DNA of 64,000 nt from SG8-30 sp963715485 (GCA_963715485.1 OY970244.1:2604001-2668000), one strand, 5' to 3'; counted from the stretch's first letter, positions 30,231-39,676 are shown. Notes: a model not told the origin generated them from the sequence alone. Made by a program: numbers and translations.

Positions 30231-31034
30231 ATGCATCCATTGCTAACCATCGCGGTCCGCGCCGCCAGGCGCGCCGGCGACCTCATCGTCCGCAACCTCG
30301 ATCGCGGCCCGAACCTCGACGTGTCTACCAAGAGTCGCAACGATTTCGTCTCGGAGGTCGATCGGGCCGCCGAGGCCGAGATTCTTGCAATCATCCGCAA
30401 GTCCTACCCGCACCACGGTTTCCTGGCCGAGGAAAGTGGGCGCTCGGGCCCGGGCGACGCAGAGTGCGTCTGGATCGTGGATCCGCTGGACGGTACGACC
30501 AACTTCCTGCACGGCTTTCCGCAATTTTCCGTTTCCATCGCCTGCGAGCACCAGGGCCGCCTGGAGGTGGCCGTGGTGTTCGATCCGCTCCGCAGCGAGT
30601 TGTTCACCGCGACGCGCGGCGCCGGCGCGCTGCTGGAAGGGCGCCGCATCCGCGTGACGCGTCGGCGCACGCTCGACGGCGCGCTGATCGGCACCGGCTT
30701 CCCCTACCGCGCCAACGTCAAGTACATGAAGCCCTATCTAGGCATGCTGGAAGTCGTGATGAGCGCCGCGGCTGGCGTCCGTAGACCGGGATCGGCAGCG
30801 CTCGACCTGGCCTACGTTGCGGCCGGCCGCCTGGACGGTTTCTGGGAGATCGGGCTTTCTCCATGGGACACGGCCGCCGGCACGCTGCTCATCACCGAGG
30901 CGGGTGGCATGGTTGGCACGCTCGCAGGACGGGAATACTCACAGGCCGGACACATCGTTGCCGGGGCGCCGAAGGTCTACGAGGCGCTCATCGAGGCGAT
31001 CGCGCCGCACGTTCCGGCTGAACTCGCCGGCTGA
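30231..31034 (+). CDS. suhB: Inositol-1-monophosphatase SuhB
   Basis: A 267-residue FIG-superfamily phosphatase. Metal ligands are in FLAEESG, the WIVDPLDGTTNFLHG motif and SPWDTAAGTLLITEAGG. The family also binds RNA polymerase and acts in rRNA antitermination in E. coli. ATG 30231 is followed by HPLLTIAVRAARRAGDLIV, as usual. It converges on terC with a hairpin between. Confidence 0.95.
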   Translation: MHPLLTIAVRAARRAGDLIVRNLDRGPNLDVSTKSRNDFVSEVDRAAEAEILAIIRKSYPHHGFLAEESGRSGPGDAECVWIVDPLDGTTNFLHGFPQFSVSIACEHQGRLEVAVVFDPLRSELFTATRGAGALLEGRRIRVTRRRTLDGALIGTGFPYRANVKYMKPYLGMLEVVMSAAAGVRRPGSAALDLAYVAAGRLDGFWEIGLSPWDTAAGTLLITEAGGMVGTLAGREYSQAGHIVAGAPKVYEALIEAIAPHVPAELAG

Positions 31035-31042
31035 CCTGGCCC

Positions 31043-31068
31043 GCCTGCGCGCGGTGCCGCGCAGGCGA
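31043..31068. terminator. Bidirectional hairpin between suhB and terC
   Basis: A perfect 10-bp inverted repeat (CGCCTGCGCG and CGCGCAGGCG) with a 6-base loop, between convergent stop codons. There is no T run, so it may be a partial terminator or RNA-stabilising hairpin. Confidence 0.5.
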
Positions 31069-31075
31069 GACCTGC

Positions 31076-31843
31076 TCAGGCCCCGGACTTCCTGTCGCCC
31101 AAGTGGGGGCCGCGCAGTTCCACCGGCGCCGCTTTGCGGCGCATGCGGATGTTCACCATCTCCACGCCCACCGAGAACGCCATCGCGAAGTACAGATAGC
31201 CCTTTGGTATGTGCACGTCGAAAGCGTCGCCTATCAGCGCAACGCCCACCAGGATCAGGAACGCCAGCGCCAGGATCTTGATAGTCGGGTGGTGATCGAT
31301 GAACTCGTTGATCGGTCCCGCGAGGAACATCATCACTGCCACCGCGATCACGATGGCCGCCACCATGATCTCGAGGTGCTGGGCCAGGCCGACTGCGGTG
31401 AACACCGAATCCAGCGAAAACACGATGTCCAGGATGCCGATCTGCAGGATCACCATCACGAAGCTGGCTCCGGCCTTGACCTGGCGCGTTTCTTCCGCAC
31501 CTTCGAGTGACCCATGGATTTCGCTGACGCTCTTCGCCAGCAGGAACAGGCCGCCGACAAAAAGTATCAGGTCGCGGCCGGAAATCTCCTGCCCCAGAAA
31601 CCCGATCGTGAACAGCGGCGCCGTCAATCCAATCAACCAGGTGATCGAGAACAGCAAGCCGATGCGGGTCAGCATGGCGAAGCCCAGCCCCAGCACGCGC
31701 GCCCGTGGCTGCTGTTCCAGCGGCAGCTTCGACGAAAGGATGGAAAGAAAGATGATGTTGTCTATGCCGAGCACGATCTCGAGGATCGTCAACGTGGCGA
31801 AAGACAGCCACGCAGCAGGGTCGGTGAGCAGCTCCATTATCAC
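31076..31843 (-). CDS. TerC family integral membrane protein
   Basis: A 255-residue protein with about seven transmembrane helices. TerC-family motifs with membrane Asp residues are visible: LGIDNIIFLSILSSKLP near residue 25 and DIVFSLDSVFTAVGL near 120. Relatives export manganese, probably to protect exoenzymes, or are linked with tellurite resistance. The substrate here is not known. It lies 15 bp after secF on the same strand. Confidence 0.9.
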   Translation of the reverse strand: MIMELLTDPAAWLSFATLTILEIVLGIDNIIFLSILSSKLPLEQQPRARVLGLGFAMLTRIGLLFSITWLIGLTAPLFTIGFLGQEISGRDLILFVGGLFLLAKSVSEIHGSLEGAEETRQVKAGASFVMVILQIGILDIVFSLDSVFTAVGLAQHLEIMVAAIVIAVAVMMFLAGPINEFIDHHPTIKILALAFLILVGVALIGDAFDVHIPKGYLYFAMAFSVGVEMVNIRMRRKAAPVELRGPHLGDRKSGA

Positions 31844-31858
31844 TCTGCAGGCTGCGCG

Positions 31859-32791
31859 TCAGGGCAGCGCGTCCGCTTCTTCCTTCTTTTCCGGGGGCAT
31901 CAGGTCACGCTGCGACAGCCCAAGATCAAGCGCCGCTGCGCCGGCGACGTAGATCGATGAATAGGTTCCGACGACGATACCAACAGCCAGCGCCGTGGCG
32001 AACCCGGTCAGCGCCTCGCCACCGAGCAGCAGCAGCGACAGCACCACGATCAGGGTCGTGCCCGACGTCATGATGGTGCGCGACAGCGTTTCATTGATGG
32101 CGGTGTTCATTACCTCGATCGGCTTGGCCTTGCGCATGGACAGCAGCCGCTCGCGCACGCGGTCGAACACCACCACGGTGTCATTGAGCGAATAACCGAT
32201 CACCGCGAGTATCGCGGACAGCACGCTGAGGTCGAAGGTCATCTGCGTAACCGCGAAGAAGCCGACGACGACGAAAGGGTCGTGCAGCGCGGCCAGCGTG
32301 GCGCCCACGGAGAATTTCCACTGGAAGCGCATGATGACGTATATGCCGATGAACAGCAGCGTCATCAGCAGCGCCGTGGCGCCCTTCTCCGCCAGTTCCT
32401 TGCCAACCTGCGGCCCGATGGCCTCGGTGCGCCGGATCTCCACGCCCGGGTCGACTGACTTTATGGCGTCAGTGGCCCGCTGCGTCAGCGTCATCGCCTC
32501 CTGGCCCTCCGCGGGCGGCAGGCGGACCAGCACGTCGTCCGCGGTACCAAAGGTCTGCACCTGCGCGGAGCCAAGGCCCGCGGCCGTCAGCGCATCGCGC
32601 GTGGCGTCCAGGTCGGCCGCAGCCGAGTAACCGGCCTCGATGACCACGCCGCCCGTGAAGTCGATGCCAAAGTTGAGTCCCCGCACCACAACCGCGACGA
32701 TCGAGCCAATGATGATCAGCGCCGAAAAGGCGTACCAGAGCCGGCGCTTTTCCATGAAGCGGAAGTGCGAGACCTTGTGGAAGAACTCCAT
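31859..32791 (-). CDS. secF: Protein translocase subunit SecF
   Basis: A 310-residue membrane protein with six predicted transmembrane helices. The N-terminal FGIDFTGGVVIE motif, GPQVGKELAEKGATALLMTL, and GYSLNDTVVVFDRVRE plus NETLSRTIMTSGTT in the second half are typical. With SecD it uses the proton gradient to pull proteins out of SecYEG on the periplasmic side. It lies 11 bp after secD. Confidence 0.96.
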   Translation of the reverse strand: MEFFHKVSHFRFMEKRRLWYAFSALIIIGSIVAVVVRGLNFGIDFTGGVVIEAGYSAAADLDATRDALTAAGLGSAQVQTFGTADDVLVRLPPAEGQEAMTLTQRATDAIKSVDPGVEIRRTEAIGPQVGKELAEKGATALLMTLLFIGIYVIMRFQWKFSVGATLAALHDPFVVVGFFAVTQMTFDLSVLSAILAVIGYSLNDTVVVFDRVRERLLSMRKAKPIEVMNTAINETLSRTIMTSGTTLIVVLSLLLLGGEALTGFATALAVGIVVGTYSSIYVAGAAALDLGLSQRDLMPPEKKEEADALP

Positions 32792-32802
32792 TTGGCGGTT
32801 CC

Positions 32803-34653
32803 TCAGATGGCCAGCCGCTCAATGCGGCGGCGGCGGCCGTAAATGACCTGTATCAGTGCCCGGCTGCCCATCAGCGCCGTAAACAGCGAGGTAAGGATGC
32901 CGAGGAACAGCACGACGGCGAATCCCCGTATCGGGCCGGTGCCGAAGGCGAACAGCATGACCGCGGCAATGAGGGTAGTGACATTGGCGTCGATGATCGC
33001 AGAGAGCGCATGGTCGAAGCCGCCCTGGATCGCCGCCCAGGGCGAAGTGCCGTTCCTGAGTTCCTCGCGGATCCGCTCGTAGATCAGGATATTCGCGTCC
33101 ACCGCCATGCCGACGGTGAGCACGATGCCGGCAATGCCCGGCAGTGTCAGCGCGGCGCCAAACAGCGACAGCAGCGCGGTGATCAGCACGACGTTGGCGA
33201 CCAGGATGGTATCGGCGACGATGCCGAAAACCCTGTAGTAAAGCACCATGAACACGAACGTGATCAACATGCCGATACTGAGCGCGCGGAAGCCGCGCTC
33301 GATGTTGTCGCGGCCGAGGCTCGGCCCGATCAGCCGCTGCTCGACGATGTACAAGGGCGCCGCCAGCGCGCCTGCCCGCAGCAGCTTGGCCAGTTCCTGA
33401 CCCTCGGCGACCGTCAATCCGGTGATCTGGAAGCGGTTGGAGAATACGCCGCGGATGGTGGCGACGCTGATCACTTCCTCGCTGGAGCGGTCGACTACGA
33501 TCTTCTTGCCGTCCCGCTCGACCTGTTCGCGCTCCTTCTCGATGAACACGACGGCCATCGGCTTGCCCAGATTTTCACGGGTCGTGCGCAGCATCTCCTC
33601 GCCGCCGCGACCATCCAGCACGACGTCCACCGCCGGCTCGCCCTGGGCCAGCGTGGAGCTGGCATCGATCAGCTGCTCGCCGGTCGCGATCACGTCGCGC
33701 TTGAGCAGGACCGGTCCTCCCTGCCGGTCCTTGTAGAGACGCGTCCCCAGCGGTGCGCGACCGGTGCGCTGCGCCTCCGCCGGGCTGTTGACGGTGTCCA
33801 CCAGCCGGAACTCGAGGGTCGCCACCTTGCCCAACATGCGAACCACCTCGGCCGCATCCTGAATACCGGGCAACTGCACCGCGATGCGGTTGAGTCCCTG
33901 GCGCTGGATGACCGGCTCGGCGACGCCCAGGGCGTTTACCCGATTGTTGAGCGCCGTGATGTTCTGCTGGATGGCGAAGTCCTGCCGCTGCCGGATCTGG
34001 TCGGGGGTCAGCACCGCGACCACCTGCCCTGGCAAGTCACCGTCCTGCACGCTGAGCTGCGGATCAAACTTGCTGATGGCCGCCTTGGCCTCGGCGGCCC
34101 GTTCCGGATCCTTGAGCGTGAGCCGCAACTGGGGGCCGGCGGCAGCGATTTCGTCATAGGGAATGCGTGCGTCGCGCATGACCTTGCGAAGGTCGCGTTC
34201 CAGAACCTGCGTCAGCTGCGATACCGCACCCTCGACGTCCACCTCGTATACGAGATAGATGCCGCCGCGCAGGTCCAGACCGAGGCTCATGGGCTTCAGC
34301 CCAAGGCGGGTGAGCCAAAGCGGCGCGCGCGAGGCAAAAGTAGTGGCGACGGCAAACTGGCCCTCGTAGGCCTTCTGGATGGCGTCGCGAGCCTCGAGCT
34401 GCTTTTCGACATCCCCGAAACGGATCCACATGCGGCCATCGGCATCCGCGTAGGCGTCTTCGTAGGCGATCCCCTCGCGCTCGAGCAGCTGCTCGAACTC
34501 GCCTGTGGAGGCGCTCGTGAACGCCGCACGGTCCTTGCGCGACATCTGCAGCGCAGCCGTCTCGCCGAACACGTTCGGCAGGGCCAGGACAATAGAGATG
34601 AGCAGGACCGCAACTACGATCATGCTCTTCCAAAGCGGATACTGGTGCATCAA
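32803..34653 (-). CDS. secD: Protein translocase subunit SecD
   Basis: A 616-residue protein: one N-terminal transmembrane helix, a large periplasmic region with P1 and P4 domains (LGLDLRGGIYLVYEVD; NRVNALGVAEPVIQRQG), then five helices including GIVLTVGMAVDANILIYERI with the conserved Asp. Partner of SecF. Operon order queA-tgt-yajC-secD-secF is the conserved one. Confidence 0.96.
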   Translation of the reverse strand: MMHQYPLWKSMIVVAVLLISIVLALPNVFGETAALQMSRKDRAAFTSASTGEFEQLLEREGIAYEDAYADADGRMWIRFGDVEKQLEARDAIQKAYEGQFAVATTFASRAPLWLTRLGLKPMSLGLDLRGGIYLVYEVDVEGAVSQLTQVLERDLRKVMRDARIPYDEIAAAGPQLRLTLKDPERAAEAKAAISKFDPQLSVQDGDLPGQVVAVLTPDQIRQRQDFAIQQNITALNNRVNALGVAEPVIQRQGLNRIAVQLPGIQDAAEVVRMLGKVATLEFRLVDTVNSPAEAQRTGRAPLGTRLYKDRQGGPVLLKRDVIATGEQLIDASSTLAQGEPAVDVVLDGRGGEEMLRTTRENLGKPMAVVFIEKEREQVERDGKKIVVDRSSEEVISVATIRGVFSNRFQITGLTVAEGQELAKLLRAGALAAPLYIVEQRLIGPSLGRDNIERGFRALSIGMLITFVFMVLYYRVFGIVADTILVANVVLITALLSLFGAALTLPGIAGIVLTVGMAVDANILIYERIREELRNGTSPWAAIQGGFDHALSAIIDANVTTLIAAVMLFAFGTGPIRGFAVVLFLGILTSLFTALMGSRALIQVIYGRRRRIERLAI

Positions 34654-34714
34654 CGAACCTCGGGTCTGTTTCCGCGCGCCCGCAATCGTGGTACGCCGCC
34701 TGGGCGGCGACGCG

Positions 34715-35047
34715 TCAACCGCCCTTGATGGTGCCCTTTGGCATCAGCTGGGAGACCTGGAACTTCTGGACCTTGATGGATACGCCGTTGGCGATCTCCA
34801 GCGTGATGAAGTTGTCGCCGACCTCGGCGATCCTGCCCAGCAACCCGCCGTTGGTGACGATTTCGTCGCCCGACTGCAGCTTGCTGACCATTTCCTTGTG
34901 CTCCTTGGCCCGCTTGGTCTGCGGACGGATGAGCAGGAAATAGAACACGACAAAGATGAGCACCAGCGGGAGCAGCTGCATCCAGGCGCCGCCGGAACCG
35001 GCCGCGCCGGCATCCTGTGCCCAGGCGGAAGAAATGAACAGGTCCAT
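34715..35047 (-). CDS. yajC: Preprotein translocase subunit YajC
   Basis: A 110-residue protein with a single N-terminal transmembrane helix (LLPLVLIFVVFYFLLIRPQ) and a small beta-rich cytosolic domain (GDEIVTNGGLLGRIAEVGDN). It associates with SecDF. The first 20 residues (MDLFISSAWAQDAGAA) look like a signal-peptide remnant, common in longer YajC proteins. It lies between tgt and secD. Confidence 0.95.
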   Translation of the reverse strand: MDLFISSAWAQDAGAAGSGGAWMQLLPLVLIFVVFYFLLIRPQTKRAKEHKEMVSKLQSGDEIVTNGGLLGRIAEVGDNFITLEIANGVSIKVQKFQVSQLMPKGTIKGG

Positions 35048-35104
35048 GATAGTCCTCGGAAACTTGGGAGCGGCGACGGCGCCGCCCGGCTGAACAGCGG
35101 CGAA

Positions 35105-36226
35105 TTATGCCACAGGCTGCGGCTGCGGCTGCCGGCGAGCCAGAAAATCCCGGCGAAACCCCTCGAAACGGCCTTCCTGGACGGCCTCACGCAGGTCGGC
35201 CATCAGTCGCAGGTAGAAAAACAGGTTGTGAACGGTCGCGAGCCGGGGGCCGAGCATCTCGCCGCACTTGTCGAGGTGGCGCAGGTAGGCCCGGCTGAAG
35301 TTCCGGCAGGTGTAGCAACCGCAGGTCTCGTCCAGCGGCCGGGTATCGTCAGCATGGCAGGCGTTCCGGATATTGATGACGCCATCGGCAACGAACAAAT
35401 GGCCGTTGCGGGCGTGGCGGGTCGGGATGACGCAGTCGAACATGTCGATGCCGCGGTAGACCGCCTCGACGATGTCCTCCGGGCGGCCCACCCCCATGAG
35501 GTAGCGGGGTTTTCCCGCCGCCATCAACGGAACGACGTTCTCGAGCACCTCGTTGCGCTGCTCCTCCGGCTCGCCCACCGACAATCCGCCGATCGCCAGC
35601 CCGTCGAAGCCGATTCGTTCGAGCCCGTCGAGGGATATCTGCCGCAGATCGGGAAACATGCCCCCCTGGACGATGCCAAACAGCGTCCCGCAACCCGGCA
35701 GCGCGTCAAATGCGGCGCGGCTGCGCACCGACCAGCGCAAGGACAGTTCCATCGACTGGCGCGCCTGTTCCGGCGTGGCCGGATAAGGCGTGCATTCGTC
35801 GAACACCATGGCGATGTCGGAATCCAGCACGCGCTGTACCTCCATCGATCGCTCCGGCGAGAGAAAGACCTCCGCCCCGTCGACCGGCGAGCGGAAGCGG
35901 ACGCCCTCCTCCGACAACTTGCGCATCTCGGCCAGGCTGTAGACCTGGAAGCCGCCCGAGTCCGTGAGCAGGGGCTTCCGCCAGCTCATGAACCGGTGCA
36001 GGCCACCATGGCGCCGGATGACCTCCGTGCCCGGCCGCAGCATCAGGTGGAACGTGTTGCCCAGGATGATGCTGGCTCCACAGGCCTCGAGCTCAGCCGG
36101 TGTGACGCCCTTGACGGTGCCGTAGGTGCCCACGGGCATGAACGCCGGCGTCTCGACCACGCCGCGGGCGAGCGTCAACCTGCCTGCGCGCGCTGCACCG
36201 TCGACGGACGTAAGTTCGAACTTCAA
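35105..36226 (-). CDS. tgt: Queuine tRNA-ribosyltransferase (TGT)
   Basis: A 373-residue TIM-barrel enzyme that swaps guanine 34 for preQ1 in GUN tRNAs. Active-site regions include LLTDSGGFQVYSL, VFDECTPYP and GLAIGGLSVGE. The zinc site near the C-terminus has CGCYTC and a further Cys and His. Its ATG overlaps the queA stop by 4 bp, coupling two steps of queuosine synthesis. Confidence 0.96.
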   Translation of the reverse strand: MKFELTSVDGAARAGRLTLARGVVETPAFMPVGTYGTVKGVTPAELEACGASIILGNTFHLMLRPGTEVIRRHGGLHRFMSWRKPLLTDSGGFQVYSLAEMRKLSEEGVRFRSPVDGAEVFLSPERSMEVQRVLDSDIAMVFDECTPYPATPEQARQSMELSLRWSVRSRAAFDALPGCGTLFGIVQGGMFPDLRQISLDGLERIGFDGLAIGGLSVGEPEEQRNEVLENVVPLMAAGKPRYLMGVGRPEDIVEAVYRGIDMFDCVIPTRHARNGHLFVADGVINIRNACHADDTRPLDETCGCYTCRNFSRAYLRHLDKCGEMLGPRLATVHNLFFYLRLMADLREAVQEGRFEGFRRDFLARRQPQPQPVA

Positions 36227-37272
36227 CTGGCCCTCCGCGGCGCAAGCGCCCCCGGCGACGGTGTCAGGAACATGACGTCGCCGTAGCTGAAAAAACGATA
36301 GCCCATCGCCACCGCATGGCGGTAGGCCGCGAGGACACGCTCACGGCCCGCGAATGCGCTGACCAGCATCAGCAGTGTCGACTCCGGCAAATGGAAATTG
36401 GTTACCAACGCGTCCACGACGCGAAAGCGAAACCCCGGGGTGATGAATATGTCCGTTTCGCCCTCGCAGGGCTCAAGCACGCCGGCCAGCGCCGCGGCTT
36501 CGAGACTGCGTACCACCGTGGTGCCAACCGCAACGACGCGACCACCGCGGCGTCGCACCGCGTCCACTGCAGCGACAGTCGCGGCGCACACCTGGATCCG
36601 CTCCGGATGCATGCGATGCTCGGCGAGATCCTGCACCCGGACGGGCTGAAAGGTCCCCGCGCCGACATGCAACGTCAGTTGGGCCACCTCTATGCCGGAC
36701 CGCTGCAGCGCCCGGAACATTTCCTCGTCGAAGTGCAGTCCCGCGGTCGGCGCGGCGACCGCACCGGGCTTCCGCGCATAGACGGTCTGGTAGCGCTCGC
36801 TGTCCGCAGGCGCGACCGGCCGCCCGATGTAAGGCGGCAGCGGTATCTCGCCGTGCGCCTGGAAAAACGCGGCTGCATCGCAATCGAGTTCAAACTCGTG
36901 CAGGTCCGCGCTTCGGCCGATGGCGACCGCACGCCGCGCGCCCGGCAGTTCGACGACGCTGCCCTGGCGAAAACCCTTGCTGGAGCGTGCCTGCGCCAGA
37001 AACCGCCGCGGAGCGACGATGCGCTCGAGCAGGATTTCGACCACACCGCCCGTAGGTTTGCGGCCCCGGACCCGTGCCGGCAGCACCCTGGTGTCGTTGA
37101 AGACCAGCAGGTCGCCGGGCGCGAGCAGCTGCGGCAGGTCGCGAAAACCCAGGTCGCGCAGTTCGCCGCTGGCACCGTCGCAGGCAAGCAGCCGGCTGGC
37201 CGATCGCTCGGGTAGCGGCGACTGGGCGATCAGCTCCGCGGGCAGCTCAAAGTGAAAGTCGGCGCGGCGCAT
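36223..37272 (-). CDS. queA: S-adenosylmethionine:tRNA ribosyltransferase-isomerase
   Basis: A 349-residue QueA protein; it adds the epoxycyclopentane moiety of queuosine using SAM. FELPAELIAQSPLPERSASRL, VFNDTRVLPARV, APTAGLHFDEE, HVGAGTFQPV and TNFHLPESTLLMLVSAFAG are all typical. First gene of the queA-tgt-yajC-secDF run. Confidence 0.96.
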   Translation of the reverse strand: MRRADFHFELPAELIAQSPLPERSASRLLACDGASGELRDLGFRDLPQLLAPGDLLVFNDTRVLPARVRGRKPTGGVVEILLERIVAPRRFLAQARSSKGFRQGSVVELPGARRAVAIGRSADLHEFELDCDAAAFFQAHGEIPLPPYIGRPVAPADSERYQTVYARKPGAVAAPTAGLHFDEEMFRALQRSGIEVAQLTLHVGAGTFQPVRVQDLAEHRMHPERIQVCAATVAAVDAVRRRGGRVVAVGTTVVRSLEAAALAGVLEPCEGETDIFITPGFRFRVVDALVTNFHLPESTLLMLVSAFAGRERVLAAYRHAVAMGYRFFSYGDVMFLTPSPGALAPRRAS

Positions 37273-37304
37273 GGGCCGCGCACATTATCACAGCAACCCC
37301 GTGA

Positions 37305-38219
37305 TCAGCCCCCCTGCGGTGGCGCGGGGGGCGGCGGGACGATGACGTGGTGCTTCATGGCGGGCCGCTCCGGCACCGTGATACGCACAGTCCGTTCCTT
37401 CTTCTGCCTGAGCAGCCTCAGATCAATCGTCTCGCCCGGCTGGTAGGAACCCAGGATCCTCAGCGCATGGCCGGCATTCTGCGGTTCGCGTCCCCCGATC
37501 GAGAGGATCACGTCGCCCTCCTCGAGGTCGGCGCCCACCTCGGACGGGGCCCTCACCAACAGCAACCCCTTGTCCGTGCCGAAATAACGGCCAAGGGCAG
37601 GCGTCATCTCAACCAGTTCGGCATCACCCCAGGGACCGACCAGGAAGTGCGGCATGGGTGGCATGCCGTGGAGCCCGTGACCGGCCATCCCCGGCTCACC
37701 GCTGAAAACCATATCCGCGGCCGGTCGCGCGATCACGGCGAGCGTGACCTGCTTGCCCGCGCGGCGGAGGTCGAGCGCGACCTTTTGACCAGGTTCGACG
37801 CTGCGCATGTTATCGATCAGGTCTCGCCCGGAATTCACCTTCCTGCCGTCAATGGCGACGACCAGGTCGCCTGCCTGCACTCCCGCCTCCGCAGCCGGCC
37901 CACCGGGGCTGACGCTGATCACGCGCACCCCGTCCGTTCCCGGTTCCGCGCTCCCGATGTTGATTCCCAGCATCGCGCGATCGGATCCGCGTATCTCTAT
38001 CCGCCTGATCTGCCGGATGTCCGGGTCGTGCAACTGCATGGAAAGCTCGGCGACCTGGCGCGCGGCTTCCTCGAGCTCGAGCTGGGCCTGGGCAAGCGCC
38101 TTCTCGGCTTCCACCCGCTCCGCCTCGGCACTCTCACGCTCCTGGTCCTGCGCCGTCGCGACCGGAACCGCAGCACAGGCAAGCGTAGCGATCAACACAC
38201 CTGCAATGGACCTGTTCAT
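37305..38219 (-). CDS. Exported protein with two PDZ domains (no protease domain)
   Basis: A 304-residue protein from ATG 38219. Signal peptide MNRSIAGVLIATLACAAVPV, cleavage near TAQ. A Glu/Ala-rich coiled-coil stretch follows (about residues 25-75). PDZ domain 1 carries MLGINIGSAEPG, GPAAEAGVQAGDLVVAIDG and PDZ domain 2 GLLLVRAPSEVGADLEEGDV. The tail is Pro-rich. No serine-protease triad is present, so it is not DegS itself. It follows the ECF sigma and anti-sigma genes by 34 bp and may sense periplasmic peptides or scaffold a protease for that pathway. The role is inference. Confidence 0.8.
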   Translation of the reverse strand: MNRSIAGVLIATLACAAVPVATAQDQERESAEAERVEAEKALAQAQLELEEAARQVAELSMQLHDPDIRQIRRIEIRGSDRAMLGINIGSAEPGTDGVRVISVSPGGPAAEAGVQAGDLVVAIDGRKVNSGRDLIDNMRSVEPGQKVALDLRRAGKQVTLAVIARPAADMVFSGEPGMAGHGLHGMPPMPHFLVGPWGDAELVEMTPALGRYFGTDKGLLLVRAPSEVGADLEEGDVILSIGGREPQNAGHALRILGSYQPGETIDLRLLRQKKERTVRITVPERPAMKHHVIVPPPPAPPQGG

Positions 38220-38253
38220 GCTCGATTCTCCTTGAGTCTTGGGGTGCTCAGGT

Positions 38254-38844
38254 TCAGCGTGACGCCACCGCGTTCGCATAGTGAACCTGCACCAGGGAAT
38301 TCATCAGCGTTACCCGCTCGCGCCAGAGTTCTTCGGCGATCTCGGGCGCATTGGGTTCCAGCGAGACGGTGGTAATCCTGTCGTCGACGAAAGCCAGCCG
38401 GTCCTCGAGCGCCGCCACGGTATAGGCGGTACCTACCCTGGTCGTCCGCAGCTGGGGCAGTCCCGCAAGGTAGGCTTCGAGTCTCGCGTTCTGCGCGACC
38501 AGGCCATCCAGCGGCGGCCGCGGCGCTGGTTCGGCGGCAGGACCGCTGACCGCGGCAGGCTGGCGAACCAACAGCATCGCCGTCACGAGCATCAACACCA
38601 GGGTCGCCGCCATGGCATAGGCGGCTGGTCCAGGTGCAGCCGGCGCGCTGCGGCGCTCAAGCGTCGAGAGGGCGCCTGCCCAGGCAGTAGTAGGCGGTGT
38701 AAAGGCGGCAAGCGAGCGCAATCCATCCCGAACGGCACCCAGTCGCGACAACTCCGCGCGGCAATCAGTACAGCCACGCACGTGCGCGGTTTGCTGGCGC
38801 CTGCCCGCAGCCATCTCGCTCAGCTCGTGGAAATCGGCGTGCAT
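38254..38844 (-). CDS. Putative anti-sigma factor (zinc-binding N-terminus, one membrane helix)
   Basis: A 196-residue protein. The N-terminus has HVRGCTDC (H21, C25, C28), the HxxxCxxC part of a zinc-binding anti-sigma domain. One transmembrane helix lies at about 75-93 (MAATLVLMLVTAMLLV). The periplasmic part is helical with LEAYLAGLPQLRTTRVG and a C-terminal coiled-coil-like segment. It overlaps the sigma gene by 25 bp, the usual sign of a sigma/anti-sigma pair. Confidence 0.8.
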   Translation of the reverse strand: MHADFHELSEMAAGRRQQTAHVRGCTDCRAELSRLGAVRDGLRSLAAFTPPTTAWAGALSTLERRSAPAAPGPAAYAMAATLVLMLVTAMLLVRQPAAVSGPAAEPAPRPPLDGLVAQNARLEAYLAGLPQLRTTRVGTAYTVAALEDRLAFVDDRITTVSLEPNAPEIAEELWRERVTLMNSLVQVHYANAVASR

Positions 38845-39416
38845 GCCGGCGCCTCCTCTGCCTGCCCGGGGGCTTCGCCTCCGAACCCGTAGCGCAACCG
38901 CGAGTGAGCCCGCGATAGCTGCGACTTGGAAAAGCTCACCGTGCGGCCCATTGCCAGGGCAACCTCCTCGTGGGTGTAGCCCTCCACGTCATGCAGCCAG
39001 ACCACCGCCCTGGCAGTGGCCGACAGGCTCGCAAGCATCTGCTCGAGGTCGGTGCAATGATCTACGCGGCTCGACTCGCCCGGGGTTACGGGACTGGCCT
39101 CAGGCCGTAGCTCGAGCCATTCCAGGCTCCGGTGCCAGGGTGAGCGCAGGTACATGAGGCTACGACGGACGGCGATCGAGCGGATCCACATCTGCAGCGG
39201 CGCCCTGCCCTCGAAGGAACCGATGTGCTGAATGACGTCGGCAAAAGTCTCCTGCAGAAGGTCCTCGGCGACCGCCTCGCGCCGCACCAGGCGCCGGATC
39301 AACGTGTATACCGCGGTGGAACACTCGAGGTAGACCTGCTCCAAGGCGCGGGCCTCGCCACGCCTGGCTGCGGCAACGGTGGCATCACTGATCTGGATAT
39401 CGCTGAACCTGGCCAT
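38820..39416 (-). CDS. ECF-type RNA polymerase sigma factor
   Basis: A 198-residue protein from ATG 39416 (MARFSDIQISDATVAAARRG); a GTG 18 bp upstream is an alternative. Region 2 spans about residues 22-90 (VAEDLLQETFADVIQHIGSF; MWIRSIAVRRSLMYLR), region 4 about 125-185 (HDVEGYTHEEVALAMGRTVS; SKSQLSRAHSRLR). ECF factors redirect RNA polymerase to envelope or stress genes. The operon is sigma, anti-sigma, PDZ protein. No autoregulated ECF promoter could be fixed by eye in the tRNA-Leu-containing upstream region. Confidence 0.9.
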   Translation of the reverse strand: MARFSDIQISDATVAAARRGEARALEQVYLECSTAVYTLIRRLVRREAVAEDLLQETFADVIQHIGSFEGRAPLQMWIRSIAVRRSLMYLRSPWHRSLEWLELRPEASPVTPGESSRVDHCTDLEQMLASLSATARAVVWLHDVEGYTHEEVALAMGRTVSFSKSQLSRAHSRLRYGFGGEAPGQAEEAPACTPISTS

Positions 39417-39514
39417 CTGGATGCTTAGATGCACCGCCGGCACAAATGGTCGCAGCGAGCTGGGGCAGCTGTACTGCGACGAGGCTCCTGCAGGGCGGGG
39501 CCGCCCGAGTGGAC

Positions 39515-39601
39515 TGGTGCCGGGAGCGAGACTCGAACTCGCACGATGTTGCCACCGGTGGATTTTGAGTCCACTGCGTCTACCAATTCCGCCATCCCGG
39601 C
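39515..39601 (-). tRNA. tRNA-Leu (anticodon CAA)
   Basis: Minus strand: acceptor stem GCCGGGA pairs with TCCCGGC, discriminator A and encoded CCA (39515-39517). The anticodon loop CTCAAAA gives anticodon CAA, reading UUG. A long variable arm and a GTTCGAGTC T loop fit a class II leucine tRNA. Length 87 nt. Confidence 0.96.
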
Positions 39602-39676
39602 CGGCCGCGGAAGTATAGGCGATTGGCGGACCGGACCGCACTTGGCAGCAGCCGCCGCGGCACCGACAATGTAACC

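Noticed and set aside
33010..34728. A 572-codon plus-strand open frame
   Set aside because: Mirror frame of secD; no domain and His/Asp/Arg-rich composition typical of antisense translation.
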